DNA from: Flavobacterium sp. LC2016-13
Lineage (GTDB): Bacteria; Bacteroidota; Bacteroidia; Flavobacteriales; Flavobacteriaceae
Reading direction: 5' to 3'
Length of the DNA stretch: 64,000 bases
NCBI RefSeq assembly: GCF_009707955.1
Contig: NZ_WMDQ01000006.1
Location: 273,533-337,532 of the forward strand
Below the pieces are notes generated by a model. The model searched no databases. It saw only the letters and a list, made by a program, of their open reading frames with translations, and was not told where the DNA came from. Position 1 is the stretch's first letter. Each line of letters starts with the position of its first letter. Below are positions 40,472 through 49,411 of the stretch, piece after piece. The translations under genes and the position numbers were made by a program.

Positions 40472-41446
40472 TTAAAATTCATTTATGTATTTTGCATTTA
40501 GACCAGTTGCATATCCTAAACTTTTATTTAAATCAAGATCTTCTGTATCATTCCATGTTAAAGTAACCTTCTGACTGCGGTTTTGTGTCGAAATTCCAAT
40601 TAATTTTCCATACTCATTTATAATTGGTCCTCCACTATTTCCTGGTCTTAAAATACACGATAAAATAATACAATCAGTTCCATCCAAATAATTATCAACA
40701 ATACTACTTACCTCCCCTAGATTTGCCATTAAGAATGGTTTAGAGGATAATGGGATTGGCGGATAACCAAAAACAATAACTCTTTCTGTTAGTATTATGT
40801 TGTCTTCAGTCGTATGAGGAAAAAAGTCAAAACTCTCTTCTGTAGTTAATTTTATAATGTCAATTTTATCACTTGGATGTGGAGTAACTTCAGTTACGGT
40901 ATATTTTCTACCACCTTCATCTTCAATATAGATTTTTTCTTTAATAAGTTCTTCATAAACATGTTTGCAGGTTACAATTGTGTTTAGATCAATAAAAAAA
41001 CCAGAACCAATATTAATATCGTCAGTAATTTTTAAATTATTACGTTTCCAAAAATTCGCTTTGTAATGAATTGAATTTACATAATTATTATATTCATTTG
41101 CCTCAAATAAGTACTTGCCTATTTCTGTTAGGATTACTTTTCCATCTTTGTTTTCAATTAAACCAGATTTGAATGCAATTGAAATCTTTTCCTCTAAAAG
41201 AGGTTTAATATAAATAGTCATCCAACTCAATGATTTGAATAGTTCATCAAGCAATTCTATGTCTAAATTTAGTAACTCTGAAAATTCATCGTAAATAGCA
41301 TTGTGCTTTTCGATGTCCAATGCTGGTGATTGATCCGATTGCCATTTTAAAATATTTTCACGTCTTTCTGAACTGTCTGAAAGATTATAGCTATTAACAA
41401 AGTGTAAAATACTTCCTAGGGGATTTTGAATTGAGTAATATGTCAT
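40472..41446 (-). CDS. Cytoplasmic trypsin-like serine protease with N-terminal helical domain
   Basis: 324 aa, no signal peptide or membrane segment. Residues ~1-125 are mainly helical with no recognised domain. The C-terminal part is a chymotrypsin-fold protease with an intact triad: TCKHVYEE (His, ~160), DKIDIIKL (Asp, ~193) and RPGNSGGPI (Ser, ~270). GSGFFIDLNTIVTCKHV is the typical first block. Such stand-alone trypsin-like modules appear in bacterial stress and defence contexts, but no partner gene is visible here. A TAnnTTTG match (TAGGTTTG) lies at 41528-41535. Confidence 0.8.
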   Translation of the reverse strand: MTYYSIQNPLGSILHFVNSYNLSDSSERRENILKWQSDQSPALDIEKHNAIYDEFSELLNLDIELLDELFKSLSWMTIYIKPLLEEKISIAFKSGLIENKDGKVILTEIGKYLFEANEYNNYVNSIHYKANFWKRNNLKITDDINIGSGFFIDLNTIVTCKHVYEELIKEKIYIEDEGGRKYTVTEVTPHPSDKIDIIKLTTEESFDFFPHTTEDNIILTERVIVFGYPPIPLSSKPFLMANLGEVSSIVDNYLDGTDCIILSCILRPGNSGGPIINEYGKLIGISTQNRSQKVTLTWNDTEDLDLNKSLGYATGLNAKYINEF

Positions 41447-41527
41447 CCTAAATTTTTATTTGATTTGCATTACAAACTACATATTTGATTAAAATTTATT
41501 AATTCTCATTATGTAGTTAGACTTTTA

Positions 41528-41535
41528 CAAACCTA
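41528..41535 (-). promoter_or_regulatory. Candidate -7 box of the protease gene
   Basis: On the minus strand TAGGTTTG matches TAnnTTTG, 82 nt upstream of the protease start. No CCTG box is nearby, consistent with the islet being regulated apart from the PUL. Confidence 0.45.
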
Positions 41536-41612
41536 ATTATTATTTTTAAATTCAGGAAAATTTACACAAAAATGCTTTACAAAAAACGTTCGATATAAAA
41601 TGATAAATCTAT

Positions 41613-43193
41613 TTAATTCCCATTAAAAATAAAATACAAGCTAAGAATCACAACTCCCAAAACAGTAAACAATAACTTCACTTTTTTACTAGTTTTAGGA
41701 ATATCAGTTTCATCTGAAAAATTAACTTCAGGATTTTTATCTGCTAATGAAATAACAATCGCAGATACTAATAAAGTTGCAAAAATGTAAAACGAAATCA
41801 ATAAAAAGTGAGGCCAAACGGGATATTTATCTGCAGGGAAAATCCATAGATATAAAACCCCAACAAATAAACTAAAGGCTGAACCCCAGGATAAAGTTGC
41901 ATTTACAGCTTTTTTGGTGGTGCGTTTCCAGAAGATACTCAGCAGAAAAACCACTGATAAAGATGGCGCCAGAAAACCTAAAACGGCCTGAAAAATATTG
42001 AATAAATTTTGTCCTTTTATATTGTCAATCGCAACGGCAATAAGAATTGCAAATAAACATCCAACGGCAATTGTGACACGACCAATTTTAATTTGCTCTT
42101 TTATTGAAGCATTTGGATTTATTTTTTTGACATAAATATCATTGGTAAAAACGGTACTTAATGCATTTAATGACGAACCAATTGTTCCGACTAAAACAGC
42201 AATCATAACGCAAATAACCAAACCGTTCATTCCGCTTGGAAATAAATTTGTTACCATTGTCATGTAAGCCAAATCAGAATTTTTTCCTAATTCAGGATAT
42301 AAAACATAACACAAAATTCCCGGTAGAATAAACAAAGGCAAAGCCATAACTTTTAGCCAACCGATAAAATTAACGCCAAGTTGTCCTTGCTCCAGATTTT
42401 TTGCGCCCAAAACACTCTGCACCATCGATTGATCTGTACAGAAAAAAGCAACTGCCGCAACTGGATATCCTAATAATATTGCCGGCCAGGGATAATGTGC
42501 TTCGTTTGCCGGCTGCACCAAATTCCAGAAATTAGGAGGCGTTTTTGCAATTAAAGCGCTGATTCCTCCCACTTTTTGCAATCCTAAATACGATAATGTT
42601 AGCGAAACAACAATCAATAAAATCATCTGAAAAACATTCACTTTGGCAATGGCTTTCAATCCTCCTGCGAAAGTAAAAATTCCGGAAAAAATGACTAAAA
42701 CGGTCACACTTTGCCACATCGGAATTCCAAGAATCTGGCGTACTAAAATTCCTCCGCTAAATAAACCTAATGACAACCAGCTTACTAATATTTTGACTAA
42801 AGCGTACCAGGCTAAAATATTTTGTGTGCTATCGCCATAACGTTTTCCCATATATTCGGGCATTGTGCTTACTTTGCTCGCAATATATCTTGGTGCAAAA
42901 ACCATTGCCAAAAGCAATAGAAATACAAATGCGTACCATTCGAAATTTCCAGCTACAATTCCGGTTGCGTAACCAATACTTGCAAAAGCCAATAATGATG
43001 ACGGACCAACATTGGTTCCCCACATATTAAAACCGATGCTGTACCATTTTAGTGAATTACCGGCGAGAAAAAGTGTTTCGTTTTTCTTGCTTTGTTTGAC
43101 ACTTACGACATAACCGATAATTAATAAAGCTGCCAAATAAACGCCAACAATTATAAAATCGAGCGTTGTTAATTTATCGTAGATGCTGTTCAT
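41613..43193 (-). CDS. Sodium/solute symporter (SSS family)
   Basis: 526-aa inner-membrane transporter with ~14 hydrophobic segments. Family marks: FIIVGVYLAALLIIGY (TM1), LFLAGNSLKWYSIGFNMWGTNVG (SSS signature region), STMPEYMGKRYG, FTFAGGLKAIAKVNVFQM. SSS members move sugars, amino acids or vitamins with Na+. The start overlaps the stop of the upstream Gfo/Idh/MocA gene by 4 nt (ATGA), so the two are coupled. In this context a monosaccharide or sugar acid released from pectin is the likely cargo; its identity is not visible. Confidence 0.92.
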   Translation of the reverse strand: MNSIYDKLTTLDFIIVGVYLAALLIIGYVVSVKQSKKNETLFLAGNSLKWYSIGFNMWGTNVGPSSLLAFASIGYATGIVAGNFEWYAFVFLLLLAMVFAPRYIASKVSTMPEYMGKRYGDSTQNILAWYALVKILVSWLSLGLFSGGILVRQILGIPMWQSVTVLVIFSGIFTFAGGLKAIAKVNVFQMILLIVVSLTLSYLGLQKVGGISALIAKTPPNFWNLVQPANEAHYPWPAILLGYPVAAVAFFCTDQSMVQSVLGAKNLEQGQLGVNFIGWLKVMALPLFILPGILCYVLYPELGKNSDLAYMTMVTNLFPSGMNGLVICVMIAVLVGTIGSSLNALSTVFTNDIYVKKINPNASIKEQIKIGRVTIAVGCLFAILIAVAIDNIKGQNLFNIFQAVLGFLAPSLSVVFLLSIFWKRTTKKAVNATLSWGSAFSLFVGVLYLWIFPADKYPVWPHFLLISFYIFATLLVSAIVISLADKNPEVNFSDETDIPKTSKKVKLLFTVLGVVILSLYFIFNGN

Positions 43194-44254
43194 AGTCCGT
43201 ATTCGTTAAGAATATCAGCTATTTTTACTGGCATTCCGGTTTGTAAAGATTTATCCATTGCTTGTAATAAAGCTACAGTTCCAATTCCTTCTTCCATGTT
43301 TGGATAAGCTGTAAAATCCTGTTCGATACTGTCTGCGAAATATTCTAGATAATTTTGATATTCGCCTGCATGATGGCTTTGTCCTTCAAAACGGAAATAA
43401 TGTTTTAAGGTTGAATCGCCCCAGGTTATTACTTTTTCTTCTCCGGTTTTGTCTGTAACAGCATAACGTAATTCATGATAATCTGCCTGGCTTGCGCCTT
43501 CGGTCGCTCTTAAAATCGTGCTCATTCCACTGTCTCTTTGTGCAGGCTGCGTTGGCGAAGTATACACGCCGCTTACTCTTGCAATTCTTCCGTCGGTTGC
43601 TTTGAAGATAAAGTGCATTGTGTCTTCATTTTTTAATCCGGCAGCGCTTCCGTTACTGCTGATCATTCCGTAACCCATTACTTCCTGAATATTCGGCAAA
43701 TACCATCTGATAAAATCAACAGGATGACTTAAACCTCCGTAAAGCCATTTAAAAGATTGCAATAAAGACCATTCTTTTTCTAAAAACCATCTATGATCAG
43801 CATGATAATGCGCTTCGATGGTGATTAAATCGCCTATTAAACCTGCTTCAAAATCGGCTCTTTGTCTTTTTGCTGGTTCAAAAAATCTTGAACTTTGTCC
43901 GATGAAAACTTTCTTTCCGGTTTTTTTGCTTAATTCTATTAATGCTGCCGCATCTGAAAGATTATCAATAAATGGTTTTGTACAAACGACATGTTTTCCG
44001 TGCAGCAAAGCTTGTTTAACATGTTCGGCATGCAGATGATCCGGTGTGTAAATTGCGATTATATCGATTGTCTGATCATTTAATAAATCGGTGTAATTTG
44101 TTGTATACGAATGGAAATCAAATTCTTTTGCTCTTTGTTTACACAATTCCTCATTTCTGTCGCAGACTTTTACGAGTTCTAATCTTGAACTTTTTAAAGC
44201 TGCCGACATTGTGCTTCGTCCTTCTCCGAGTCCTAAAATGGCAATTTTTAACAT
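43190..44254 (-). CDS. Gfo/Idh/MocA-family NAD(P)-dependent oxidoreductase
   Basis: 354-aa cytoplasmic oxidoreductase with an N-terminal Rossmann fold (MLKIAILGLGEGRSTMSAAL), the TKPF motif (~residue 97; Lys of the EKP motif kept) and a C-terminal alpha/beta domain with GGLSHPVDFIRWYLP. Family members oxidise or epimerise sugars and sugar acids. It is translationally coupled to an SSS symporter and follows the GH141-rhamnose mutarotase fusion gene, so it probably handles the same released sugar. Substrate not assignable. Upstream gap contains CGCAGATTAAGC-type repeats. Confidence 0.88.
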   Translation of the reverse strand: MLKIAILGLGEGRSTMSAALKSSRLELVKVCDRNEELCKQRAKEFDFHSYTTNYTDLLNDQTIDIIAIYTPDHLHAEHVKQALLHGKHVVCTKPFIDNLSDAAALIELSKKTGKKVFIGQSSRFFEPAKRQRADFEAGLIGDLITIEAHYHADHRWFLEKEWSLLQSFKWLYGGLSHPVDFIRWYLPNIQEVMGYGMISSNGSAAGLKNEDTMHFIFKATDGRIARVSGVYTSPTQPAQRDSGMSTILRATEGASQADYHELRYAVTDKTGEEKVITWGDSTLKHYFRFEGQSHHAGEYQNYLEYFADSIEQDFTAYPNMEEGIGTVALLQAMDKSLQTGMPVKIADILNEYGL

Positions 44255-44417
44255 GGGTTGTGGTTATTTTAGATTGTTGATTTTAGATTTTAGACTTTAG
44301 ATTATTTCTAAAACCTTCTTTGAGATTAGTTTTGTTTTTTCACGCAGATTAAGCAGATCGGGCAGATTTTCTTTCTTCTTGATTCTTCTGTAGATTCTTT
44401 CTTCTTGACTCTTTCTT

Positions 44418-46931
44418 CTATTTTTTCTCTTCTACATTCACTTTATTAAGGAAAATCCAGGTTTCGTCTGGTTTTGCGCCTTCGATTCCGGTTTGGTATT
44501 TTTTCATTAAAGCATTCCAGTCGTCTACACGCGGATTATTTTCTGTTGTTTTTGGATTTAGTTTATCCAGATTTTCTCCTTTTGGAATACTGATAATCAA
44601 CATCAATTGTTTTTCATTTTTGAAAACCTGTAATTGTTGAAAATCGGCATTACAGAATCCTTTTGCGATTTCCGGCCATTTTTCAAATTGTGTCGTGTGA
44701 TAATCTACATATTCTTTTTGCAATTTTGGATCATCAACTAAATTGGCTGTTAAAACAATATTTTCCCATTCTGATGCCGGTTTTGAATCTTTGCATCTTT
44801 CAAAATTTTGGAAATCGTAAATTGGGTTTTCGTAAATTTTTATTTGTGCCGATGGATATGCCAATGCCAATTTCTTTTTTGTTCTTTCCGGCTGATTCAT
44901 TTTTCCGTAAATCACCAAATGATTTTTCCATTGGTATAATTCCTCACCAACAATTCTGAAACCTTTTATGGTTGATCTGATTTTTTCTATATCAAAATCA
45001 GAACCTATCATTTCGATTGTAACTGGTTTTGGCATTTCCTGCAATCCCCACTTTTCATCAATTACAACCTCTTTTGCTAAATCAGTGTAAGGCGCTCTGA
45101 TTCCTGCAGCATTTTTAATTTTGGCATTTACATACGGATCATTATTTTCCCAGATATTTCCCTCAGGACCATTGTGGTTTTTTAAGATTTTCTTTTCTGC
45201 AATCCAGTTGTTTTTAATTGTAAATCCTTGTGTTCCTTCATCGGTATACAAATACAACCACAAAAACGGATCGTGTGCATACGGACTGTTGTACACTTTA
45301 TCTATATAATTTTCTTCAATTCTGCTATTTGGTTGTGATGAAAGCGTGTAAATTCCGGAAACATCGTGCAAATGCTTGGCATAATGATGAATTTTATTTG
45401 CAAGAATTTTGTTGTTTTCCATCACATTTTTAGTGTGCGTCCAACCCCAACCCATTGCAATTCCTGAATATGATACATCTGAAATTTCGTTGTGTTCGAT
45501 CGTAATATTTTTTACAAAACCGGCACTGATTCCTAATGTTCCCCAATCTTCATTGGTTACGTTTGTAATTAAATTATCTGCAATTATTTCATCAGAGCAA
45601 ATTTCTCTTTCATCTTTTATGACCAAAGGCAAATGTGCTTCAAAAGCTTCTTCAGAAAAAATTCCAACATTTATGGCACTTCCGCCAATGTCTTTGAATA
45701 AATTTCCTTTGATGGTATTGTGATTTGTTCCTTTATTTAAATCTAATCCTGTTGAAGATAAATGTTCGAAACGACAAGATTCAAACTGAATATTATTCGA
45801 ATAATTAATTTCGACAGCCGAGCGCGGTCTGCCAACCCAAGCCTGATTTTCTAAATTGGCCTGATTTGGAGTTCCCGGAACTGCTAATTTATAAGCATCT
45901 AATAAATATAATCCTGATTGCAACGGAACATGACCTTGTTGTGAAGGGCGAAGCCAATTGCTGTATTGAAATGAGATTCCTTTAAAATTAAAATGATGTA
46001 CGGGAGAATCTATTGTTCCTTTTACTTCTACTAAATTTTCGAGAACGGGAACTGTAACTTTTGCTGAATTAAAATCTTCACCTTCTCTTGGAATATAATA
46101 GATTTTGGCATTTTTTTTATCCAAAAACCATTCTCCGGGTTCGTTCAACATTGAAATTCCGTTGTTTAGATAGAATGCAGAATTTCCATTGTTTTTAGAA
46201 ATCCATGGCGCTGGCCAGGGATGTTCGCTTTGAATGCGGCTTTCCGGTTGTTCAAACGAAAGTCTTGCGCTGTCTTTTTGAACTTCAATATTTTTAATTC
46301 GAAGATTGGCAATTGACCACCATTGTACGATAAACATTTCCATTCCGGGTTCGAATTTTATTGATTTATCTTTAAATGGAACCCAGCACGTTTCTGTTGC
46401 AGCATCCCAGGATAAAATACGATCCATTTGATTTCCGGCAGTACTTTTAGCTCTTACGGCTTTTTTTCCGTTGACCCATAATTGTCGGTAATTGATAATT
46501 TCGCCTGCTTTTTGAGGCGCATCGGCCACCCAGACACTTCCTTTTTTTAGGCCGTTTATTGTTGTTGTTTTCCAGTTTTTTATTTCTAGTCCACCGTTTA
46601 AAACTGGCTTTGCATTTACGTCTGCTTCAATAGTTGTTGGACTTTCGGGAGTTCCTGAATCTTCGGGTCTTACAAATAAAGGTTCGTTTAAATAATACGT
46701 TCCGTTCATGACGATAATACGAATACCATCTTTTATAGAAGCATCTTTTGTACGGCGCAATTCTCTGGCTTTTCGCATTGCCATTTGTACGGTTGCCAAA
46801 GGACTTTGTTTTGTTCCCGGATTTTTATCACTTCCACTTGGTGAAACCCAAATTTCAGCAGCAGTTGCTGAAAATACAGAACAGGTTATCAAAAGTGCTA
46901 TAAATATTTTATGAAGAGTTTGTAAACGCAT
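44418..46931 (-). CDS. Secreted GH141-like beta-helix hydrolase fused to C-terminal L-rhamnose mutarotase-like domain
   Basis: 837 aa. Signal peptide 1-24 (ending FSATAA). Residues ~25-630 form a right-handed parallel beta-helix: EIWVSPSGSDKNPGTKQSPLATVQMA start, LNGGLEIKNW, then repeats such as NIQFESCRFEHLSSTGLDL, NTIKGNLFKDIGGSAINVG and ITIEHNEISDVSYSGIAMGWGW. This matches GH141 (alpha-L-fucosidase/xylanase family of RG-II loci). Residues ~640-837 resemble RhaM-type mutarotase folds, twice: first IEMIGSDFDIEKIRS..., then KEYVDYHTTQFEKWPEIAKGF with the His and WPE of RhaM. Fusion of a secreted hydrolase to a mutarotase domain is unusual. Promoter carries CCTG box 3. Confidence 0.8.
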   Translation of the reverse strand: MRLQTLHKIFIALLITCSVFSATAAEIWVSPSGSDKNPGTKQSPLATVQMAMRKARELRRTKDASIKDGIRIIVMNGTYYLNEPLFVRPEDSGTPESPTTIEADVNAKPVLNGGLEIKNWKTTTINGLKKGSVWVADAPQKAGEIINYRQLWVNGKKAVRAKSTAGNQMDRILSWDAATETCWVPFKDKSIKFEPGMEMFIVQWWSIANLRIKNIEVQKDSARLSFEQPESRIQSEHPWPAPWISKNNGNSAFYLNNGISMLNEPGEWFLDKKNAKIYYIPREGEDFNSAKVTVPVLENLVEVKGTIDSPVHHFNFKGISFQYSNWLRPSQQGHVPLQSGLYLLDAYKLAVPGTPNQANLENQAWVGRPRSAVEINYSNNIQFESCRFEHLSSTGLDLNKGTNHNTIKGNLFKDIGGSAINVGIFSEEAFEAHLPLVIKDEREICSDEIIADNLITNVTNEDWGTLGISAGFVKNITIEHNEISDVSYSGIAMGWGWTHTKNVMENNKILANKIHHYAKHLHDVSGIYTLSSQPNSRIEENYIDKVYNSPYAHDPFLWLYLYTDEGTQGFTIKNNWIAEKKILKNHNGPEGNIWENNDPYVNAKIKNAAGIRAPYTDLAKEVVIDEKWGLQEMPKPVTIEMIGSDFDIEKIRSTIKGFRIVGEELYQWKNHLVIYGKMNQPERTKKKLALAYPSAQIKIYENPIYDFQNFERCKDSKPASEWENIVLTANLVDDPKLQKEYVDYHTTQFEKWPEIAKGFCNADFQQLQVFKNEKQLMLIISIPKGENLDKLNPKTTENNPRVDDWNALMKKYQTGIEGAKPDETWIFLNKVNVEEKK

Positions 46932-47033
46932 TTTGTTTTATTAATTTTTATAATGCTTAAAAAATTTGAATATAAATTTCATGATTTAAAACTTATTCTC
47001 ATCTAATTTAGCATTTTATATAATTATTTGGCA

Positions 47034-47078
47034 CCAATTTAATTGAACCTAAAAACATAAGTATCCTGTACCTTCCTG
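47034..47078 (-). promoter_or_regulatory. Promoter of the GH141-like gene with CCTG direct repeat (regulon box 3)
   Basis: Plus-strand CCTG at 47065-47068 and 47075-47078 (TATCCTGTACCTTCCTG) have the 10-bp period. The 23-bp gap ends at 47034-47041, which reads TAAATTGG on the minus strand, one base from TAnnTTTG. The segment between box and -7 (ATACTTATGTTTTT on the minus strand) is nearly the same as at the aldolase promoter. Confidence 0.65.
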
Positions 47079-47182
47079 AAAGATGTTAAATAAGTGTGTT
47101 TTTTACACATTATTTACTTTTTCAACTTAAACAAACAATTTGGTTGAGTTTTTAAAACCAAATAAGTATATAAAAAAATAAC

Positions 47183-47201
47183 GTCCGATAACATCGGACG
47201 C
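47183..47201 (-). terminator. Rho-independent terminator of the aldolase gene
   Basis: CGTCCGAT (47183-47190) and ATCGGACG (47194-47201) form a perfect 8-bp GC-rich stem with a 3-nt loop; on the minus strand TTATTTTTTTAT follows. It lies 50 nt past the aldolase stop, so the aldolase is probably monocistronic. Confidence 0.9.
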
Positions 47202-47251
47202 TAGATCACAAAAAACCACTTTTGCTTAAACAAACTTAAAAAAAACTGTCT

Positions 47252-49411
47252 TTATCTATAAAAGCCCATTGCAACTCCGCCGTCTACATTCAGGGCGTTT
47301 CCTGTTGATTTGTTCAGGAATCCGCCAACAAACGCAAAACACGCATTGGCAATATCATCCGGCAATATGATTTCATTTAAAAGTGTGCGTTTGGCATAAT
47401 AAGCCGGCAGTTCTGCTACCGTAATACCATACGCTTTGGCTCTTCCTTCTGCCCAGCCTCCAGACCAAATATTCGAATCTGAAATTACGGCATCCGGATT
47501 TACCGTGTTCACACGGATTTTATCCGGTCCAAGCTCTGCTGCCATAAGGCGTGTTAAGTGTGCCTGTGCTGCTTTCGCTGATCCGTAACCCGGGTTGTTT
47601 GGTCCTGCAACAACAGCATTCTTTGATACGATATTTACAATATCGCCTCCAAATCCCTGTTTGCGCATGACCTCTATTCCTGCTTTCGATACAATAAATT
47701 GTCCTTTTACCAGAATATCGTACAGTCTGTCCCATTCTTCCAGCGTGTGTTCGGCTATCGATTTTGAGATACTGATCCCTGCATTGTTCACAATAATATC
47801 GGCTCCTCCAAAAGCAAGACACGCTTGGTCTAATGCTTTTTCAGTACTTTTTTCATCGGTAACGTTTAGTAAAGTGCTTGCAATAGCATCTTTCCCAAAG
47901 GTTTTGATAAAATCTGCTGTTGCTTCCTGCAGGCGTTCTTCGTTGATATCGTTGATCACCACGCAAGCGCCTTCCTGAGCAAATTTCTTGGCAATTGCTT
48001 TTCCTATTCCGCCTGCCGAGCCCGTAATAACGGCTACTCTTCCTGACAAGGCTTTTGGTTTTGGCATTCTTTGCAATTTGGCTTCTTCCAGTAACCAGTA
48101 TTCGATATCAAAAGCTTCCTGATGCGGAAGTGAGGTATATTCCGATACGGCTTCTGCGCCTTTCATCACATTCACGGCATTCACATAATATTCTGATGCC
48201 AGTCTTGCCATAGTTTTATCTTTGGCAAAAGTGAACATTCCAACTCCCGGATATAAAATCACCACAGGGTTCGGGTCACGCATCGCCGGAGAGTTATCTT
48301 TTTTACATTTGTTGTAATAATCCTTATACATCGCTCTGTAAGCCTCAAAAGCCGGTGTCAGTTTGGCTTTGATGGCGTTTACATCGGATAGATCTTCGTT
48401 TGGATCAAGCTCTAAAACCAATGGACTGATTTTGGTTCTTAAAAAGTGGTCCGGACAGGAAGTTCCAAGCGGTGCCAGTTTTTCCAGATCGTTGGAATTG
48501 ATGAATTCCAAAACCCTTTTATCATCGGTATAATGTCCGATCATCTGGCGTTCTGACGAGCAGAAACCTCTTAGGATCGGTGCTACTTTTGCTGCTTTTA
48601 GTTTTCTGGCTTCTTCCGGCAGGCTTTCTATTTTTTGTCCTCCAAAAACTGGACGTTTTTTTCCGTAGTTATTCTCCAAGTAAGTGGCGCATTTCTCGAT
48701 TACTTCAAGGGTATTGATGTAACTTTCGTATGATGTATCGCCCCAGGTAAATAATCCGTGAGAGCCTAACATAATGCCTCTTAGTTTTTTGCCTTTCTTT
48801 TCGGCTTCTTCCAGACAAGATCTTAATTGAAGTCCCAAGTCGAAACCCGGACGCTGCCAGCCAACCCAGCCTATTTCGCCGTCGAATAATTCCTCGGTGA
48901 TTTTTGCACCGTCTTTGGCTGCTGCAATTGCAATTGCCGCATCGGGATGCAAATGGTCAATATGTTTGAAGGGTAAAAATCCGTGCAAAGGTGTATCGAT
49001 CGATGGTGCTTTTGAAGCCAGATCAAAAATACAATGGTTGAACAATTCCACCATTTCATCTTCGAATTCAATTCCTTTATAAACGTTTTCCAAATTGCGT
49101 AATCGGTCCAAATACAATGCCGCACAGCCTGATTTGGTCAGTGTTCCAATATCTCCTCCCGAACCTTTGATCCACATTACCTCTGAGCTCGCTCCGGTTA
49201 AAGGATCCTTGTCAGTTATTTTTACAGAAGTGTTTCCTCCTCCGTAATTGGTTAAACGCAAATCGGCCCCAAGCAAATTGGAACGATAAATGAAAAGCCC
49301 TACTTCATCTCCTGCCAATGCGGCTGCCTTACTCTCATCCCAAAGATAGCTTACGTGCTTAAAATTCATATTGATTGTATTTGTATTCGACATTGTTATA
49401 TTGTTTTGCAT
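47252..49411 (-). CDS. Bifunctional rhamnulose-1-phosphate aldolase / short-chain dehydrogenase
   Basis: 719-aa cytoplasmic fusion. Residues ~15-420 are a class II aldolase/adducin domain with zinc-site motifs HLHPD (~150) and GSHGLFTWGD (~220); residues ~440-719 are an SDR with GSAGGIGKAIAKKFAQEGA (cofactor) and YGSAKAAQAHLTR (Tyr/Lys catalytic pair). Such fusions cleave L-rhamnulose-1-phosphate to dihydroxyacetone phosphate and L-lactaldehyde and oxidise the aldehyde (RhaEW type). The promoter predicts transcription starting near 49417, almost at the ATG at 49411, so translation may begin at 49393 (MSNTN) or 49369 (MNFKHVSYLWDE). Its own promoter carries CCTG box 4. No isomerase or kinase is seen in the window. 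Confidence 0.9.
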   Translation of the reverse strand: MQNNITMSNTNTINMNFKHVSYLWDESKAAALAGDEVGLFIYRSNLLGADLRLTNYGGGNTSVKITDKDPLTGASSEVMWIKGSGGDIGTLTKSGCAALYLDRLRNLENVYKGIEFEDEMVELFNHCIFDLASKAPSIDTPLHGFLPFKHIDHLHPDAAIAIAAAKDGAKITEELFDGEIGWVGWQRPGFDLGLQLRSCLEEAEKKGKKLRGIMLGSHGLFTWGDTSYESYINTLEVIEKCATYLENNYGKKRPVFGGQKIESLPEEARKLKAAKVAPILRGFCSSERQMIGHYTDDKRVLEFINSNDLEKLAPLGTSCPDHFLRTKISPLVLELDPNEDLSDVNAIKAKLTPAFEAYRAMYKDYYNKCKKDNSPAMRDPNPVVILYPGVGMFTFAKDKTMARLASEYYVNAVNVMKGAEAVSEYTSLPHQEAFDIEYWLLEEAKLQRMPKPKALSGRVAVITGSAGGIGKAIAKKFAQEGACVVINDINEERLQEATADFIKTFGKDAIASTLLNVTDEKSTEKALDQACLAFGGADIIVNNAGISISKSIAEHTLEEWDRLYDILVKGQFIVSKAGIEVMRKQGFGGDIVNIVSKNAVVAGPNNPGYGSAKAAQAHLTRLMAAELGPDKIRVNTVNPDAVISDSNIWSGGWAEGRAKAYGITVAELPAYYAKRTLLNEIILPDDIANACFAFVGGFLNKSTGNALNVDGGVAMGFYR

